Assembly (NCBI GenBank): GCA_913058345.1
Contig: CAJXQR010000002.1
Span: forward strand, 372,001-436,000
Length of the DNA: 64,000 nt
Direction: 5' to 3'
From: an uncultured Gammaproteobacteria bacterium
GTDB taxonomy: Bacteria; Pseudomonadota; Gammaproteobacteria; Pseudomonadales; Porticoccaceae
In this document: piece by piece, positions 51,981-61,559 of the stretch
Position numbering within the stretch: position 1 is the stretch's first letter
Layout: each line of letters opens with the position of its first letter
The notes under the pieces: generated by a model
The model's database searches: none
Seen by the model: the letters and a program-made list of their open reading frames with translations, nothing else
What the model was told of the DNA's origin: nothing
Position numbers and translations under genes: made by a program

Positions 51981-53480
51981 ATGAATGCCCCTCTGAGCCC
52001 ACTGGATATCGCGCGATATCGTAAAGCGCGTCTAAGTCGAGATGCCCGTTTTGATGGTTTATTTTTTATTGGCGTGGTGACCACGGGGATTTTCTGTCGG
52101 CCCATTTGCCCTGCCAGGGCACCGAAAGAATGCAATGTGAGGTATTACCCAAGCGCTTTAAGCGCGGCGCAAGCAGGCCTGCGCCCCTGTTTACGTTGCC
52201 GGCCCGAGTCGGCACCGGGCTCGCCGGCCTGGCAAGGCGTGCAGACAACGTTGGCGCGTGCTGTCACCTTGATTGATGCCGGTGAGTGGCGCGCGCAATA
52301 CTTGCCGCAATTTGCCGCTCGCCTTGGTGTCAGCGATCGTTATCTGCGTAAACTTTTTCAGCAACACCTGGGTATTTCGCCCTTAAAATATGCCAATTTC
52401 CGCAGGGTCTTATTCGCTAAGCAATTATTGCAGCAAACCGGCTTGCCGATTACCGATGTTGCTCATATGGCCGGTTTTGGGAGTACCCGTCGGTTCAATG
52501 CTGTGTTTGCTGAACTGCTCAAGGTAACGCCACAGCAAATACGCCGTGTGCAAAAAAGCGAGAGCGTGGCAGATAATCGTTTGAGTGTTTTGCTCAGCTA
52601 CCGGCCGCCTTACGACTGGCGGGGCGTGAGAGATTTTTATCGCGTCCGGCAAATTGCGGGGGTGGAGTGTGTTAGCGATAGTAGCTATAGCCGTAGCTTT
52701 AGTTATGAAAAAGGCTGTGGTGTTTTTAAGGCGACTCACTTGCCAGAGAAAAACAGCTTTTGTATTGAGCTAAGCATGACCCACCCCGAACATGCCCTGG
52801 CGATTATTCAACGCATCCGCCACTTGCTCGACCTTGATGCTGATACCACGGTTATCGCCAGCCACCTTAGGGCTAATGCTACTTTGGCGACCCTGGAGAG
52901 TACGGGTCTTCGCTTGCCTGGTCTGTGGTCTTCTTTCGAGGCGGGCGTAAGGGGAATTTTGGGTCAGCAGGTGTCGGTAAAAGCTGCGCATAAACTGGTG
53001 TCTCGTCTGGTTGCGGCCTTGGGCCAAGCCCTACCCGCAACAACGGCAGGGAAGGATATGCCCCATTTGCTGTTTCCCGAACCCGCTGCAGTGGCAGACT
53101 CTCATCTTGACTTTCTCGCCATGCCGGATAAGCGTCGCCAGGCTTTGCGTCTACTGGCAAAACATCTGCTAAAAGAAAGTGGGGGCTCTGACTCGTGTGT
53201 TGGACTGGAATGTGTCGGACCGAAAGATGCTGGCCCCTACAAAGACTGGTTACTTATCCCTGGTATTGGCCCGTGGACGGTGCAATATACGGCGTTCCGT
53301 AGGGGACACCCCGATGTTTTTCTGGCTGGCGATTTGGGCGTCAAAAATGCCTTGAAAAAAATCGCCATGAAAAATGAAAATCAGCCCGCGTTGGATGTGG
53401 AGACTGTGAGCCCTTGGGGCAGCTACGCGACACTGCTATTGTGGCAAAGCCTCTCCACTGATGTCGGCGACAATACCTGA
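51981..53480 (+). CDS. Ada-AraC-AlkA fusion: methyl-sensing activator and 3-methyladenine DNA glycosylase
   Basis: The 499-residue fusion has four parts. Residues 15-80 are the Ada zinc domain with C39, C43, C70 and C73; C39 (FCRPICPA) is the expected methyl acceptor from methylphosphotriesters. Residues about 95-190 are an AraC-type double HTH. Residues about 200-300 are the AlkA N-terminal domain. Residues about 310-495 are the HhH-GPD glycosylase (LLIPGIGPWTVQYTAFRR, then LAGDLGV with the catalytic Asp). It excises alkylated bases and probably activates its own operon when Cys39 is methylated. The ogt gene follows 23 bp later, making a repair pair. Confidence 0.93.
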   Translation: MNAPLSPLDIARYRKARLSRDARFDGLFFIGVVTTGIFCRPICPARAPKECNVRYYPSALSAAQAGLRPCLRCRPESAPGSPAWQGVQTTLARAVTLIDAGEWRAQYLPQFAARLGVSDRYLRKLFQQHLGISPLKYANFRRVLFAKQLLQQTGLPITDVAHMAGFGSTRRFNAVFAELLKVTPQQIRRVQKSESVADNRLSVLLSYRPPYDWRGVRDFYRVRQIAGVECVSDSSYSRSFSYEKGCGVFKATHLPEKNSFCIELSMTHPEHALAIIQRIRHLLDLDADTTVIASHLRANATLATLESTGLRLPGLWSSFEAGVRGILGQQVSVKAAHKLVSRLVAALGQALPATTAGKDMPHLLFPEPAAVADSHLDFLAMPDKRRQALRLLAKHLLKESGGSDSCVGLECVGPKDAGPYKDWLLIPGIGPWTVQYTAFRRGHPDVFLAGDLGVKNALKKIAMKNENQPALDVETVSPWGSYATLLLWQSLSTDVGDNT

Positions 53481-53503
53481 AAGAATAGATGGGAGCTTGT
53501 TAC

Positions 53504-53998
53504 ATGTCGGTTCAAGATAAGCAAGAAGAAATGGCGTGGGCCTCTATGGAAAGCCCGATTGGTCGCTTAGTTATTTTGGCTGACGGGCAGGGCATTACTG
53601 AAATTCGCTTTCGCAATAACAGCTCGCCTTTACCTACAGCGCAAGGTTTAGGTCACGAATGGGTAGCCCTGGCAGTAGAGCAGTTAAACGCCTACTTCAA
53701 TAATCGTTTAACGGAATTTAAGCTGCCTTTGAGTTTAGACGGTACGGCGTTTCAGCAAAGGGTGTGGGTCGAACTGCAAAACATTGATTATGGCTCCACC
53801 GCTAGCTATGGAGAAATTGCCGCTGCTATTAATAAACCTAAAGCGGCAAGGGCGGTGGGAATGGCCAATCATAAAAACCGCATTCCAATAGTCATTCCCT
53901 GTCATCGAGTGATTGGCAGTAATGGGGCCTTAACCGGTTTTGCTGGAGGCCTCGATACTAAGCGTTGGCTGCTCCGCCATGAAGATGCTGGTGTGTAG
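53504..53998 (+). CDS. ogt: Methylated-DNA-[protein]-cysteine S-methyltransferase
   Basis: The 164-residue suicide enzyme removes O6-methylguanine. IPIVIPCHRVIGSNGALTGFAGGLDTKRWLL contains the PCHRV active-site Cys, and GSTASYGEIAAAINKPKAARAVGMANHKNRIP is the DNA-binding helix with the Arg finger. It lacks the N-terminal Ada domain, so it is Ogt-type; the regulatory part is in the upstream Ada-AlkA protein. The start at 53504 with GGGAGC is preferred over an in-frame ATG 15 bases earlier. Confidence 0.93.
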   Translation: MSVQDKQEEMAWASMESPIGRLVILADGQGITEIRFRNNSSPLPTAQGLGHEWVALAVEQLNAYFNNRLTEFKLPLSLDGTAFQQRVWVELQNIDYGSTASYGEIAAAINKPKAARAVGMANHKNRIPIVIPCHRVIGSNGALTGFAGGLDTKRWLLRHEDAGV

Positions 53999-54012
53999 GA
54001 AGTGTAGGTGCT

Positions 54013-54045
54013 GGACCCACCGTTAGAAATTGAAACAGTGGGTCC
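54013..54045. terminator. Hairpin between the ogt and phoH genes
   Basis: GGACCCAC (54013-54020) pairs with GTGGGTCC (54038-54045) in the 62-bp gap between the convergent ogt and phoH genes. No T-run follows, so a bidirectional terminator role is only probable. Confidence 0.55.
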
Positions 54046-54060
54046 GGTTGGCAAGGTGTG

Positions 54061-54876
54061 TCAGCTCGTGTGAGCCACTTGAGGTTCGTAGCGGTCAATG
54101 ATGGATTTCACCAATCCACTGCGCACGATGTCTTCATAGTCGAAATGATGGATGTAAACACTGGGTAGCCCCTTGAGTTTATTCATCGCATCGCTGAGCC
54201 CATTGGGGCCGCGAATGTCGCTTTGACAAATATCGCCATTAATCACCACCTTGCAGTTTTCGCCAATGCGGGTCAGAAACATTTTCATTTGTGCTGGCGA
54301 GGTGTTTTGCGCCTCGTCGAGAATCACAAAAGTGCTCTCGTCGAAAGTTTTGCCGCGCATAAAAGCCAATGGTGCCGCGACGATACGCCCGTGGCGAATA
54401 CAGTAGTTAACAGTGCCGGCACCGAGACGTTGATTGAGTATATCGCGAAAGGCATCGATATAAACCGCAAACTTCTCATCGACAGACCCCGGTAAAAACC
54501 CCAACTGCTCTCCGGCTTCAACGGCGGGACGGGTGAGAATAATGCGTTCAATTTTCCCCGATTCCAGCGCTTCGGCAGCAAGGGCTGCAGCACAATAACT
54601 TTTACCGGTGCCCGCAGGGCCGAGGCCTAGTGTCAGGCAGTGCTGGCGAATGGCGTTAATGTAGTTTTCCTGGGCGGGGGTTTTTGCTTGAAAAGGCTGG
54701 TTGGAGCGGCGGGTGGCACAAACTTGATTGAGGTGTTGGTTCTGAGAATTGATATCGACAACAGTGTCGTCGTTATATTTGCCTCTTTTGCGAGGGCTGG
54801 AGGGTTCTGAAAATGGGTTTTCGTTAGGGTGATTTCTACGTTTCTGTTTTCGCTTTGCACTCGTGCGTCTAGTCAT
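54061..54876 (-). CDS. PhoH-family ATPase
   Basis: The 271-residue product has a basic, disordered N-terminus (RRTSAKRKQKRRNHP) then a RecA-like ATPase: Walker A LGPAGTGKSYCAAALA near 105, ILTRPAVEAGEQLGFLPGS, Walker B FVILDEAQNTSPAQMK near 187 and INGDICQSDIRGPNGL near 210. Family members bind RNA and ATP; E. coli PhoH is a Pho-regulon gene. Here there is no visible Pho box, so phosphate control is not shown. The gene is monocistronic and convergent with ogt. Confidence 0.9.
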   Translation of the reverse strand: MTRRTSAKRKQKRRNHPNENPFSEPSSPRKRGKYNDDTVVDINSQNQHLNQVCATRRSNQPFQAKTPAQENYINAIRQHCLTLGLGPAGTGKSYCAAALAAEALESGKIERIILTRPAVEAGEQLGFLPGSVDEKFAVYIDAFRDILNQRLGAGTVNYCIRHGRIVAAPLAFMRGKTFDESTFVILDEAQNTSPAQMKMFLTRIGENCKVVINGDICQSDIRGPNGLSDAMNKLKGLPSVYIHHFDYEDIVRSGLVKSIIDRYEPQVAHTS

Positions 54877-55149
54877 AGAGTGTTGTCCTCAGTTTCAAAG
54901 TGATTTACGGTTTTTTTAACAACGTAAAGTTTTGTGAAATAAAAGGCCTTGCTGATTAAATTCCTCCAGGTTATTGCGGTTTGTTAATGCTGTTGTGCAA
55001 GTTGATGCTAACAGCAAGAGCACCAATCTGCACAGGTTTTTTTTAATGCGCTTGCCTGAGCTGCCGTTTGGCGTTGAAAGCAAGCGACAAAATCACTTTC
55101 AACACTACCCGTTTAAGCTCATTGCCGGATTAACAGTGAATACAATTTG

Positions 55150-56613
55150 CTAAAGTTCCAGCTCAGCTAAAATCGTATCTACCCGCGCTTTCACCTCGGG
55201 AGTCATCGTAATAGGCTTGCCCCACTCGCGCTGTGTCTCCGCTGGCCATTTGTTGGTGGCGTCAAAACCGATCTTTGAACCGAGGCCTGAGACCGGCGAG
55301 GCGAAATCGAGATAGTCGATTGGGGTGTTTTCGACCATCACCGTATCTCGCGCCGGATCCATGCGGGTGGTCATCGCCCAAATCACATCTTGCCAGTTGC
55401 GGGCGTCGACATCATCGTCGGTGACGACAATAAATTTGGTATACATAAATTGCCGCAAAAAAGACCACACGCCCATCATCACTCGCTTGGCATGGCCGGG
55501 GTATTGTTTTTTCATAGTGACCACCGCAAAACGGTAGGAACAGCCCTCAGGGGGTAGATAAAAATCGACAATTTCGGGAAATTGTTTTTTTAGCAAAGGC
55601 ACGAAAACTTCGTTGAGGGCGACACCGAGAATGGCGGGCTCATCGGGCGGGCGACCGGTATAAGTACTGTGGTAGATAGGATCTTTGCGATGGGTGATGC
55701 GATCAATGGTCATCACGGGGAAGCGCTCCACCTCGTTGTAATAGCCGGTGTGATCGCCAAAGGGACCTTCGTCAGCTTCGTCGTCAGGGGCGATATGGCC
55801 CTCGAGAATAAATTCGGCGCTGGCGGGTACTTGTAAGTCGTTGCCCAGGCATTGAGTGACGACGGTTTTTTCACCGCGCAGCAAACCTGCAAAGGCGTAC
55901 TCTGACAGTGAGTCTGGCACCGGCGTGACTGCGCCGAGGATAGTTGCGGGGTCGGCGCCCAGTGCTACGGCGATGGGGAAGGGTTCACCCGGGTGGGCGG
56001 CTTGCCATTCTCGAAAATCCAGAGCACCGCCACGTTGAGCCAACCAGCGCATAATGACACGGTTTTTACCGATCACTTGCATGCGATAAATGCCGAGGTT
56101 TTGCCGTTCTTTCTCCGGCCCACGCGTGACAACCAGTGGCCATGTGATTAAGGGCCCGGCATCTTCCGGCCAGCAGGTTTGAATGGGCAGTTGGCTTAAA
56201 TCGACTGCATCACCTTCGAGCACAATCGTTTGGCAGGCTGCTTTTTTGACGACCTTGGCAGCCATATTGAGTACAGGCTTGAAGGATTCACGTTTCTCCC
56301 ACAAGTCTTTAATCCCTTTAGGAGGCTCGGGTTCCTTTAAGAAGGCGAGCAGTTCACCCACTTCACGCAGGGCTTCGACCTTTTCCTGTCCCATGCCTAG
56401 AGCCACCCGTTCGGGGGTGCCAAATAAATTGGCGAGCACAGGGATAGCGTAGCCCTTGGGGTTTTCAAACAGTAAAGCGGGACCGCCTGCTTTTAACACA
56501 CGATCACAAATTTCTGTCATTTCGAGATTGGGGTCAACCTCGGCAGTGATGCGCTTCAGCTCTCCACGCTTTTCAAGAAAGACAATAAAATCGCGTAGAT
56601 CGGCATATTTCAT
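55150..56613 (-). CDS. ubiD: 4-hydroxy-3-polyprenylbenzoate decarboxylase (prFMN-dependent)
   Basis: UbiD decarboxylates the prenylated benzoate in ubiquinone synthesis, using prenylated FMN made by UbiX (not in this window). The 487-residue product matches E. coli UbiD in length (497). It shows [93 protein letters not shown] (Mn/prFMN region) and [29 protein letters not shown]. It complements ubiC and ubiA at 23.2-24.6 kb. It is monocistronic, upstream of phoH. Confidence 0.95.
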   Translation of the reverse strand: MKYADLRDFIVFLEKRGELKRITAEVDPNLEMTEICDRVLKAGGPALLFENPKGYAIPVLANLFGTPERVALGMGQEKVEALREVGELLAFLKEPEPPKGIKDLWEKRESFKPVLNMAAKVVKKAACQTIVLEGDAVDLSQLPIQTCWPEDAGPLITWPLVVTRGPEKERQNLGIYRMQVIGKNRVIMRWLAQRGGALDFREWQAAHPGEPFPIAVALGADPATILGAVTPVPDSLSEYAFAGLLRGEKTVVTQCLGNDLQVPASAEFILEGHIAPDDEADEGPFGDHTGYYNEVERFPVMTIDRITHRKDPIYHSTYTGRPPDEPAILGVALNEVFVPLLKKQFPEIVDFYLPPEGCSYRFAVVTMKKQYPGHAKRVMMGVWSFLRQFMYTKFIVVTDDDVDARNWQDVIWAMTTRMDPARDTVMVENTPIDYLDFASPVSGLGSKIGFDATNKWPAETQREWGKPITMTPEVKARVDTILAELEL

Positions 56614-56783
56614 AGGACAGTATTTCCTTTGAGCTCAGTTGTAACGCAGCGGCCAGTGTATAGAGGAGCTGGGTAGGAGTGTATAGGGAAGCCGGAAAAA
56701 TAGAGGCCTTGAATTGAGGTGATCTCCTTGGCCAAGGCTGCTAGGCTGTGGGTAAATAATAGCAAATTGCAAAACATATCCCT

Positions 56784-57380
56784 ATGCAACCACAACAGGT
56801 TTTCAGGGCCTACCGACCCGTTATTGCTGCGGAGGAAGACCTTCACCGCACGCTTTATTGCCGGCAGTGCGGCTCGCTTTGCATCAGTGAAATGGTGGAG
56901 GGTGACGTGCGCTCTATATGTACAAGCTGCCATGCCGTACATTATAAAAACCCCCAGCCGGCAGTTGCGGTGTTAATTGTTGACGGCAATCGCTTTGTGC
57001 TGGGCAAGCGCATCTCCAAAAGCCTTGGCCATGGGCAGTGGTGTTTGCCCTGCGGCTATGTCGAGTTTCATGAAGATTACCTCAGCGCTGCCGTGCGGGA
57101 GGTGAAAGAGGAAACGACACTGGATATTCGCGTGCAGTCTATTCTCAGTGTGGTTACCAATTATCTAACACCCAATATTCACTCTTTAGTGACCGTATTG
57201 CTGGCAGAAGTCACTGGCGGTGAGTTACAGGCAGCTGATGGCATGGAAGAGGCCGCCTGGTTTTCCTACACTGGGGATTTTCCAGAGATGGCATTTGAGG
57301 CAGATACACACATTATCAGCCGGTATTTTGAAACCGATCTGCCGGGAGCGCCGGTTGACTCGAATTTTGCGAGTGCTTAA
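56784..57380 (+). CDS. NUDIX hydrolase with N-terminal zinc ribbon
   Basis: The 198-residue protein has a four-Cys zinc ribbon (YCRQCGSLC and ICTSCHAVHYKNP) and then a Nudix domain. Its Nudix box, GYVEFHEDYLSAAVREVKEETTLDI, contains the REVKEE metal-binding core. The zinc ribbon followed by Nudix is the NudC-like arrangement (NAD(H) pyrophosphatase/RNA decapping), but the diagnostic SQPWPFPxS motif of NudC is not visible. It hydrolyses a nucleoside-diphosphate-linked compound of unknown identity. An aldo/keto reductase gene follows after 28 bp. Confidence 0.85.
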   Translation: MQPQQVFRAYRPVIAAEEDLHRTLYCRQCGSLCISEMVEGDVRSICTSCHAVHYKNPQPAVAVLIVDGNRFVLGKRISKSLGHGQWCLPCGYVEFHEDYLSAAVREVKEETTLDIRVQSILSVVTNYLTPNIHSLVTVLLAEVTGGELQAADGMEEAAWFSYTGDFPEMAFEADTHIISRYFETDLPGAPVDSNFASA

Positions 57381-57408
57381 CACCTAATGATTTAACAGGA
57401 GAAAAACC

Positions 57409-58359
57409 ATGGATAAATTTCAACTCGGTAAAAGTGAGCTACAGATCTCCCGCCTCGGCCTCGGTTGTATGGGCATGTCAGAATTCTACGGCAGTAGCGA
57501 CGAGAAAGAGTCTATTGCTACTCTGCATGGCGCTCTCGACCTCGGCGTCAACTTTTTTGACACGGCTGATATGTACGGCAGTGGTCGTAACGAAGAGCTC
57601 ATTGGTCGAGCCTTTGCGGGACGGTGGCAGAACGTTGTGTTGGCGACTAAGTTTGGCTTTCTACGTGATGCCGACGGTGGTTGGGATGGGCTCGACTGTA
57701 GCCCTGCCTATATTAAGCAGGCCTGCGAAGCCAGCTTAAAACGTTTAAATACCGATGTGATCGACCTCTATTACGCTCACCGCATTGACCCCAATGTGCC
57801 TGTGGAAGATACCGTTGGCGCGATGAAAGATCTGGTCGATGCCGGCAAGGTGCGCTACATCGGTCTTAGTGAAGCCAGTTCAGAAGAGATACAGCGCGCG
57901 AGTAAAATCGCCACTATTACCGCCTTGCAAACAGAGTATTCGCTGTGGAGCCGTGATGTTGAAACCGATATTCTCGCCACCTGCCGCGAGCTGGATATTG
58001 GCTTTGTGCCCTATAGCCCATTGGGGCGAGGGTTTCTGACAGGGGCCATTCAATCTCGCGATAGCCTGGAGGCCGATGATTATCGTCTTGCCAGCCCACG
58101 TTTCCAGCAAGAGGCCCTGGCGCACAATAAAAAATTTCTAGAGTTGGTAGAGGCCATCAGTAAAGAGAAAGGTATCACTCCCGCGCAAGTAGCCCTGGCC
58201 TGGGTGTTAAATCAGGGCGACGATATTTTTCCGATTCCCGGTACGCGAAAAATGTCGCGGCTAAAAGAAAACCTTGCGGCACTCGAGGTGAGCTTCAGCC
58301 CAGATGAATTGAACGATATTCGCGGTCGTTTGCCAATAGCGGAGGGCGACAGGTACTAA
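57409..58359 (+). CDS. Aldo/keto reductase
   Basis: The 316-residue (alpha/beta)8 NADPH-dependent oxidoreductase shows the catalytic tetrad: Asp and Tyr in [17 protein letters not shown], Lys in [11 protein letters not shown], His in [14 protein letters not shown]. The cofactor site is at [19 protein letters not shown]. This YghZ/Gcy-type (AKR11/13-like) pattern acts on aldehydes and ketones; the physiological substrate is unknown. AGGAG precedes the ATG. It is downstream of a Nudix gene in a probable unit. Confidence 0.9.
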   Translation: MDKFQLGKSELQISRLGLGCMGMSEFYGSSDEKESIATLHGALDLGVNFFDTADMYGSGRNEELIGRAFAGRWQNVVLATKFGFLRDADGGWDGLDCSPAYIKQACEASLKRLNTDVIDLYYAHRIDPNVPVEDTVGAMKDLVDAGKVRYIGLSEASSEEIQRASKIATITALQTEYSLWSRDVETDILATCRELDIGFVPYSPLGRGFLTGAIQSRDSLEADDYRLASPRFQQEALAHNKKFLELVEAISKEKGITPAQVALAWVLNQGDDIFPIPGTRKMSRLKENLAALEVSFSPDELNDIRGRLPIAEGDRY

Positions 58360-58451
58360 CAGGCCTTAACTAATAGGGCCTATGCTGCTATGGGTTCAAC
58401 GCCACAGAGTGGTCCATTGAGATAGCGCGATAAGACAAAGAGGTCGACAGC

Positions 58452-59108
58452 ATGAGCAAAGTATTAACGCTACAAGCGCGGGCACAAACACTGGGAGAAG
58501 AAATTGCTAACAGTGTGAGCCATGGTATTGGTGCACTCGCGGCTATCGTGGCGGCGCCGCTATTGATTATCGCCGCTGTGCAACGCGGCGATGTAGCCAG
58601 TATCGTCGGTGCTAGCGTCTTTGCGGGCACGACTATTTTGCTCTATCTGGCATCTGCAATTTACCACGCCCTGCCCAGTAGTCGAGCTAAGCAGATATTC
58701 AAAATACTCGACCACGGGGCGATCTTTTTGTTGATTGCGGGTACGTACACACCCTTCACTCTGGGTGTGCTCCAGGGCACCTGGGGTTGGACTTTACTCG
58801 GCTTGATTTGGAGCCTGGCCCTTGTTGGTATCGTGCTCAAAACCACCTGCAGAGTGCGCTACTCAAAAGTTTCGACGTTTATATACCTGCTTATGGGTTG
58901 GTTGATCGTTATTGCCATTAAACCGCTCTTGCTAAATGTCCTGCCCTGGGGCCTGTTCTGGCTTGTGGCAGGGGGGCTCGCCTACACCGGGGGCGTGGTG
59001 TTCTATGCCCTTGACAGTAAAATTCGCTACGGCCACTTTATTTGGCACCTATTCGTTCTGACAGGTACTTCCTGCCATTTTATCGCTGTTTATGGCTACT
59101 CCAATTAA
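58452..59108 (+). CDS. trhA: Hemolysin III family membrane protein (TrhA-like)
   Basis: The 218-residue protein of the PAQR/hemolysin III family has seven membrane segments. The hallmark residues are EEIANSVSHGIGALA near 17, SAIYHALPSSRAKQIFKILDHGAIFLLIAGTYTPF near 70 and the last-helix GHFIWHLFVLTGTSCHFIA near 195. The conserved Ser, His and Asp of these motifs form the zinc site of a likely hydrolase. E. coli TrhA counteracts membrane rigidity from unsaturated lipid imbalance. GAGG precedes the start. The next crotonase gene starts at its stop codon. Confidence 0.88.
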   Translation: MSKVLTLQARAQTLGEEIANSVSHGIGALAAIVAAPLLIIAAVQRGDVASIVGASVFAGTTILLYLASAIYHALPSSRAKQIFKILDHGAIFLLIAGTYTPFTLGVLQGTWGWTLLGLIWSLALVGIVLKTTCRVRYSKVSTFIYLLMGWLIVIAIKPLLLNVLPWGLFWLVAGGLAYTGGVVFYALDSKIRYGHFIWHLFVLTGTSCHFIAVYGYSN

Positions 59109-59109
59109 G

Positions 59110-59898
59110 ATGAAATCGATAACAGATCTGGTTGTTTGCAATAAAGATGAGCGGGGCATCGCGTCTATCGCCATTAATCGCCCCAATGCTTATAACGCCT
59201 TATCCCTAGATTGTATGGCGTCTCTTATCGCGGCGTTCGACGACTGCTCTGCTGACGCTGGAGTAAGGGTTATCGTTCTCTCCGGTGCGGGTAAGGGCTT
59301 TTGTGCGGGTCACGATTTGGCTGAGCTGAAGGCTCATCCAGAACGCGCTTTTCAGGAAAAAACGTTTAGCACCTGCTCGAAATTGATGTTGTCGATTATT
59401 GAATCACCAAAACCCGTGATCGCCAAAGTGCACGGTGTGGCAACGGCAGCGGGTTGTCAGTTAGTGGCCAGTTGTGATTTGGCGGTTGCCGAAGAAAGGA
59501 CCCGTTTTGCAACGCCGGGTGTTAATTTGGGCTTGTTTTGTTCCACGCCAATGGTGGCGCTGTCGCGGAATGTCTCGCCCAAACACGCGATGGAGATGTT
59601 GCTGCTCGGTGATTTTATTTCTGCTCAACGGGCTCATGAGATGGGGTTTATTAATTATCTTGCAACAGCTGATGAGCTTGAGCAGAGGGTTGATGAGTTA
59701 GCCGCGAAAATTGCCAGTAAATCATCACTGACCTTGAAAATAGGTAAGCGGGCTTTTTATCGGCAGCTTGAAAAAAACCTGGTAGAGGCTTACCAGGACT
59801 GTGGGCAGGTGATGGTTGAAAATATGATGACGAGAGATGCCCAGGAAGGGATTAGTGCTTTTATTGAGAAACGCTCACCAGTTTGGCAGGATGAATAA
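59110..59898 (+). CDS. Enoyl-CoA hydratase/isomerase (crotonase) family protein
   Basis: The 262-residue crotonase (268 if the ATG at 59092 is used) has VIVLSGAGKGFCAGHDLAELK near 60, AKVHGVATAAGCQLVASCDLAVAEE near 107 and FATPGVNLGLFCSTPMVALSRNV near 135. This resembles ECHDC3-like enoyl-CoA hydratases, in which the second catalytic Glu is replaced, so hydratase activity is uncertain. The gene follows the hemolysin III gene with no space and precedes yaeQ, suggesting one transcript. It is only distantly similar to the crotonase at 25.9 kb. Confidence 0.85.
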   Translation: MKSITDLVVCNKDERGIASIAINRPNAYNALSLDCMASLIAAFDDCSADAGVRVIVLSGAGKGFCAGHDLAELKAHPERAFQEKTFSTCSKLMLSIIESPKPVIAKVHGVATAAGCQLVASCDLAVAEERTRFATPGVNLGLFCSTPMVALSRNVSPKHAMEMLLLGDFISAQRAHEMGFINYLATADELEQRVDELAAKIASKSSLTLKIGKRAFYRQLEKNLVEAYQDCGQVMVENMMTRDAQEGISAFIEKRSPVWQDE

Positions 59899-59931
59899 AA
59901 TTGACAGCGACGCAACTACTTGGGGGTAACG

Positions 59932-60468
59932 GTGGCACTCAAGCCAACCATTTTTAAATTTAAAATTTCACTATCAGACCTCAATCGCAATTATTATGAC
60001 ACCCTCAACTTAACTGTCGCCCAACATCCTTCGGAAACACCCGAGCGGATGATGGTGCGAGTGTTGGCATTCTGCATTAATGCACAGGAACATCTGGCAT
60101 TTACCCAGGGCCTGAGTGCTGTAGATGAGCCGGATATTTGGGCGCGCAGCCTTGGCGGTCAATTGGCGTTGTGGATAGAGGTGGGCGAGCCTGCGGTCGA
60201 TAGAATTAAAAAAGCGACGCGTTTAGCACAAGCGGTAAAAGTGTACAGTTTTAATACAAAGTCGAATGCCTGGTGGGCTCAAGCCAGTGCTCAATTTAAT
60301 AAATTTGAAGCCGATTTTTATCAGTTTAAATGGACGGAGATAGAGGCGTTGGCATTATTGTTACAACGCACTATGGATTTGTCGATTACTATTAGCGGTG
60401 ACTCAGCGTATGCAGCGGCAGAGCTGGGGGAATGTGAAGTGGCGTGGCGGGTGCTACAGGGTAAGTAA
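59932..60468 (+). CDS. yaeQ: YaeQ family protein
   Basis: From a GTG at 59932, with GGGGGTAAC upstream, the product is 178 residues and begins ALKPTIFKFKISLSDLNRNYYDTL, the usual YaeQ opening. The conserved VGEPAVDRIKKATRLAQAVKVYSF and WWAQASAQFNKFEADFYQF follow. YaeQ has a restriction-endonuclease-like (PD-(D/E)XK) fold and was reported to compensate loss of RfaH in E. coli; its biochemical role is not clear. It is at the end of the rightward unit. Confidence 0.9.
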   Translation: MALKPTIFKFKISLSDLNRNYYDTLNLTVAQHPSETPERMMVRVLAFCINAQEHLAFTQGLSAVDEPDIWARSLGGQLALWIEVGEPAVDRIKKATRLAQAVKVYSFNTKSNAWWAQASAQFNKFEADFYQFKWTEIEALALLLQRTMDLSITISGDSAYAAAELGECEVAWRVLQGK

Positions 60469-60496
60469 ACCTAGAGTGAGCTTATGGCTTTGAAAG

Positions 60497-60542
60497 TCTT
60501 CATTCAAAGCCTGCCGTATGCGTTCAAGACTTTGAATGAAGA
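60497..60542. terminator. 13-bp inverted repeat after yaeQ
   Basis: TCTTCATTCAAAG at 60497-60509 pairs with CTTTGAATGAAGA at 60530-60542 between the convergent yaeQ and hemerythrin fragment. It has a 20-nt loop and no T-run; it could terminate both. Confidence 0.5.
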
Positions 60543-60561
60543 GTCGGCACTTGAGCTGTGA

Positions 60562-60876
60562 TTAAACGCTAATACCGCGCTCCTGAAAATATTTGCCATA
60601 TTTAATATCTTCGCCAAGTATGTGGCCTTTTAGCCACTCGGTGAGAAAAACTATCACCGAGATCATATTGACTCGCACGCCGTCTTCAATATTTTTTATA
60701 GTGTTGCCAACGTTGGCAAGCAGGGCGGTATGTGCCCTTTTTTGACTGTCGAATTCAGGGTAGTTATGGGCTTTCATCATCCGCTCTTCCTCGGCAAAGT
60801 GGTGGGTGGTGAAACTGGCGAGGTCTTTGAGTATCGGCAGCGCGTCTTCCTGCTTGGCGCCGTTTTTAACTTTCAA
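60562..60876 (-). pseudogene. Truncated bacteriohemerythrin, first helix missing
   Basis: The 104-residue frame is a hemerythrin lacking the first helix, and hence the first His of the di-iron site. H26 and E30 (THHFAEEER), H49, H85 and D90 (GHILGEDIKYG) remain. The position normally occupied by the other His of the ExxH-xxx-H pair is Q45 (EFDSQKRAH). It starts with a TTG that overlaps the TGA of a chemoreceptor-like tail. A normal gene has at least seven ligands; this one lacks two. I consider it a remnant, perhaps the C-terminal domain of a former chemoreceptor-hemerythrin fusion. Confidence 0.65.
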
Positions 60877-61444
60877 AGGTCAGCTTCTCCTGCGCCTTTC
60901 AACTGGTCAAGCTGACTTGCTGCCAATTCGCTGTCGGTATGGCCGTGGCCGTGATGCCCCTTGCTTGTCCGGTTTTTTTTGGCGATCTCGTGGGCCGCTG
61001 AGGTAAGCTCACCAGTAGTGTTAGCAAGGGTATCGCCACTGGTTTGAGTGGCCGTGGAATGGTCGGCGATGGAACGAATATTGATGGAAATTTCCTCCGC
61101 TGCTGCCGCGACAGCTGTAAGCCGGTCGCGGGTTTCAAGAGCAAGAAAGAGCTCCGGGCCTATATATCTTTAGTGGCTGCGGCAAGGCCTTCATTACAAT
61201 ATTGGCAGAGGGTGTAGATCTCTTAGTTGAATTCGGTAACCAGTGTTTTAGATTGGCCAATAGATCTGCCCGCTAGCTGGCGAATGCTTTCAATAGGTTC
61301 GCCAGCAGTAGGACTCGATGGATTTAATGGGGGATTAAAGTCACCGCTGGCTAGTTGGTGCAATAAACCAATATCGGAGTTATCAAAAGCTGGAGGTTCA
61401 ACGATGGCGGCGAATCCCGGTGGTAATCGCGTTGACCAATGCAT
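60873..61444 (-). pseudogene. Decayed methyl-accepting chemotaxis-like gene
   Basis: The minus strand reads in fragments. The 3' part (60873-61169) encodes RDRLTAVAAAAEEISINIR, then IADHSTATQTSGDTLANTTG and a polar tail ending LDQLKGAGEADL. This is a chemoreceptor C-terminal adaptation region in sense and rhythm. Upstream (61223-61444, another frame) lies GQSKTLVTEFN, then after a stop EIYTLCQYCNEGLAAATKDI. At least one frameshift and two in-frame stops interrupt it. No signalling hairpin tip is visible, so much of the gene is already gone. Confidence 0.5.
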
Positions 61445-61559
61445 GATTTATTCTGACTGCTATGTGCCGGAGTCGGTGACCACTGACAAAGCAAAGAAAT
61501 ACCGGGATAAGAATATCGACCTGGCACTGCGCACAGGCTCACTTCCATCAATCACTTGA

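Noticed and set aside
61227-61559. 110-codon plus-strand frame over the decayed chemoreceptor
   Set aside because: The opposite strand carries recognisable chemoreceptor-like sequence; this frame shows no domain and starts without a ribosome-binding site.
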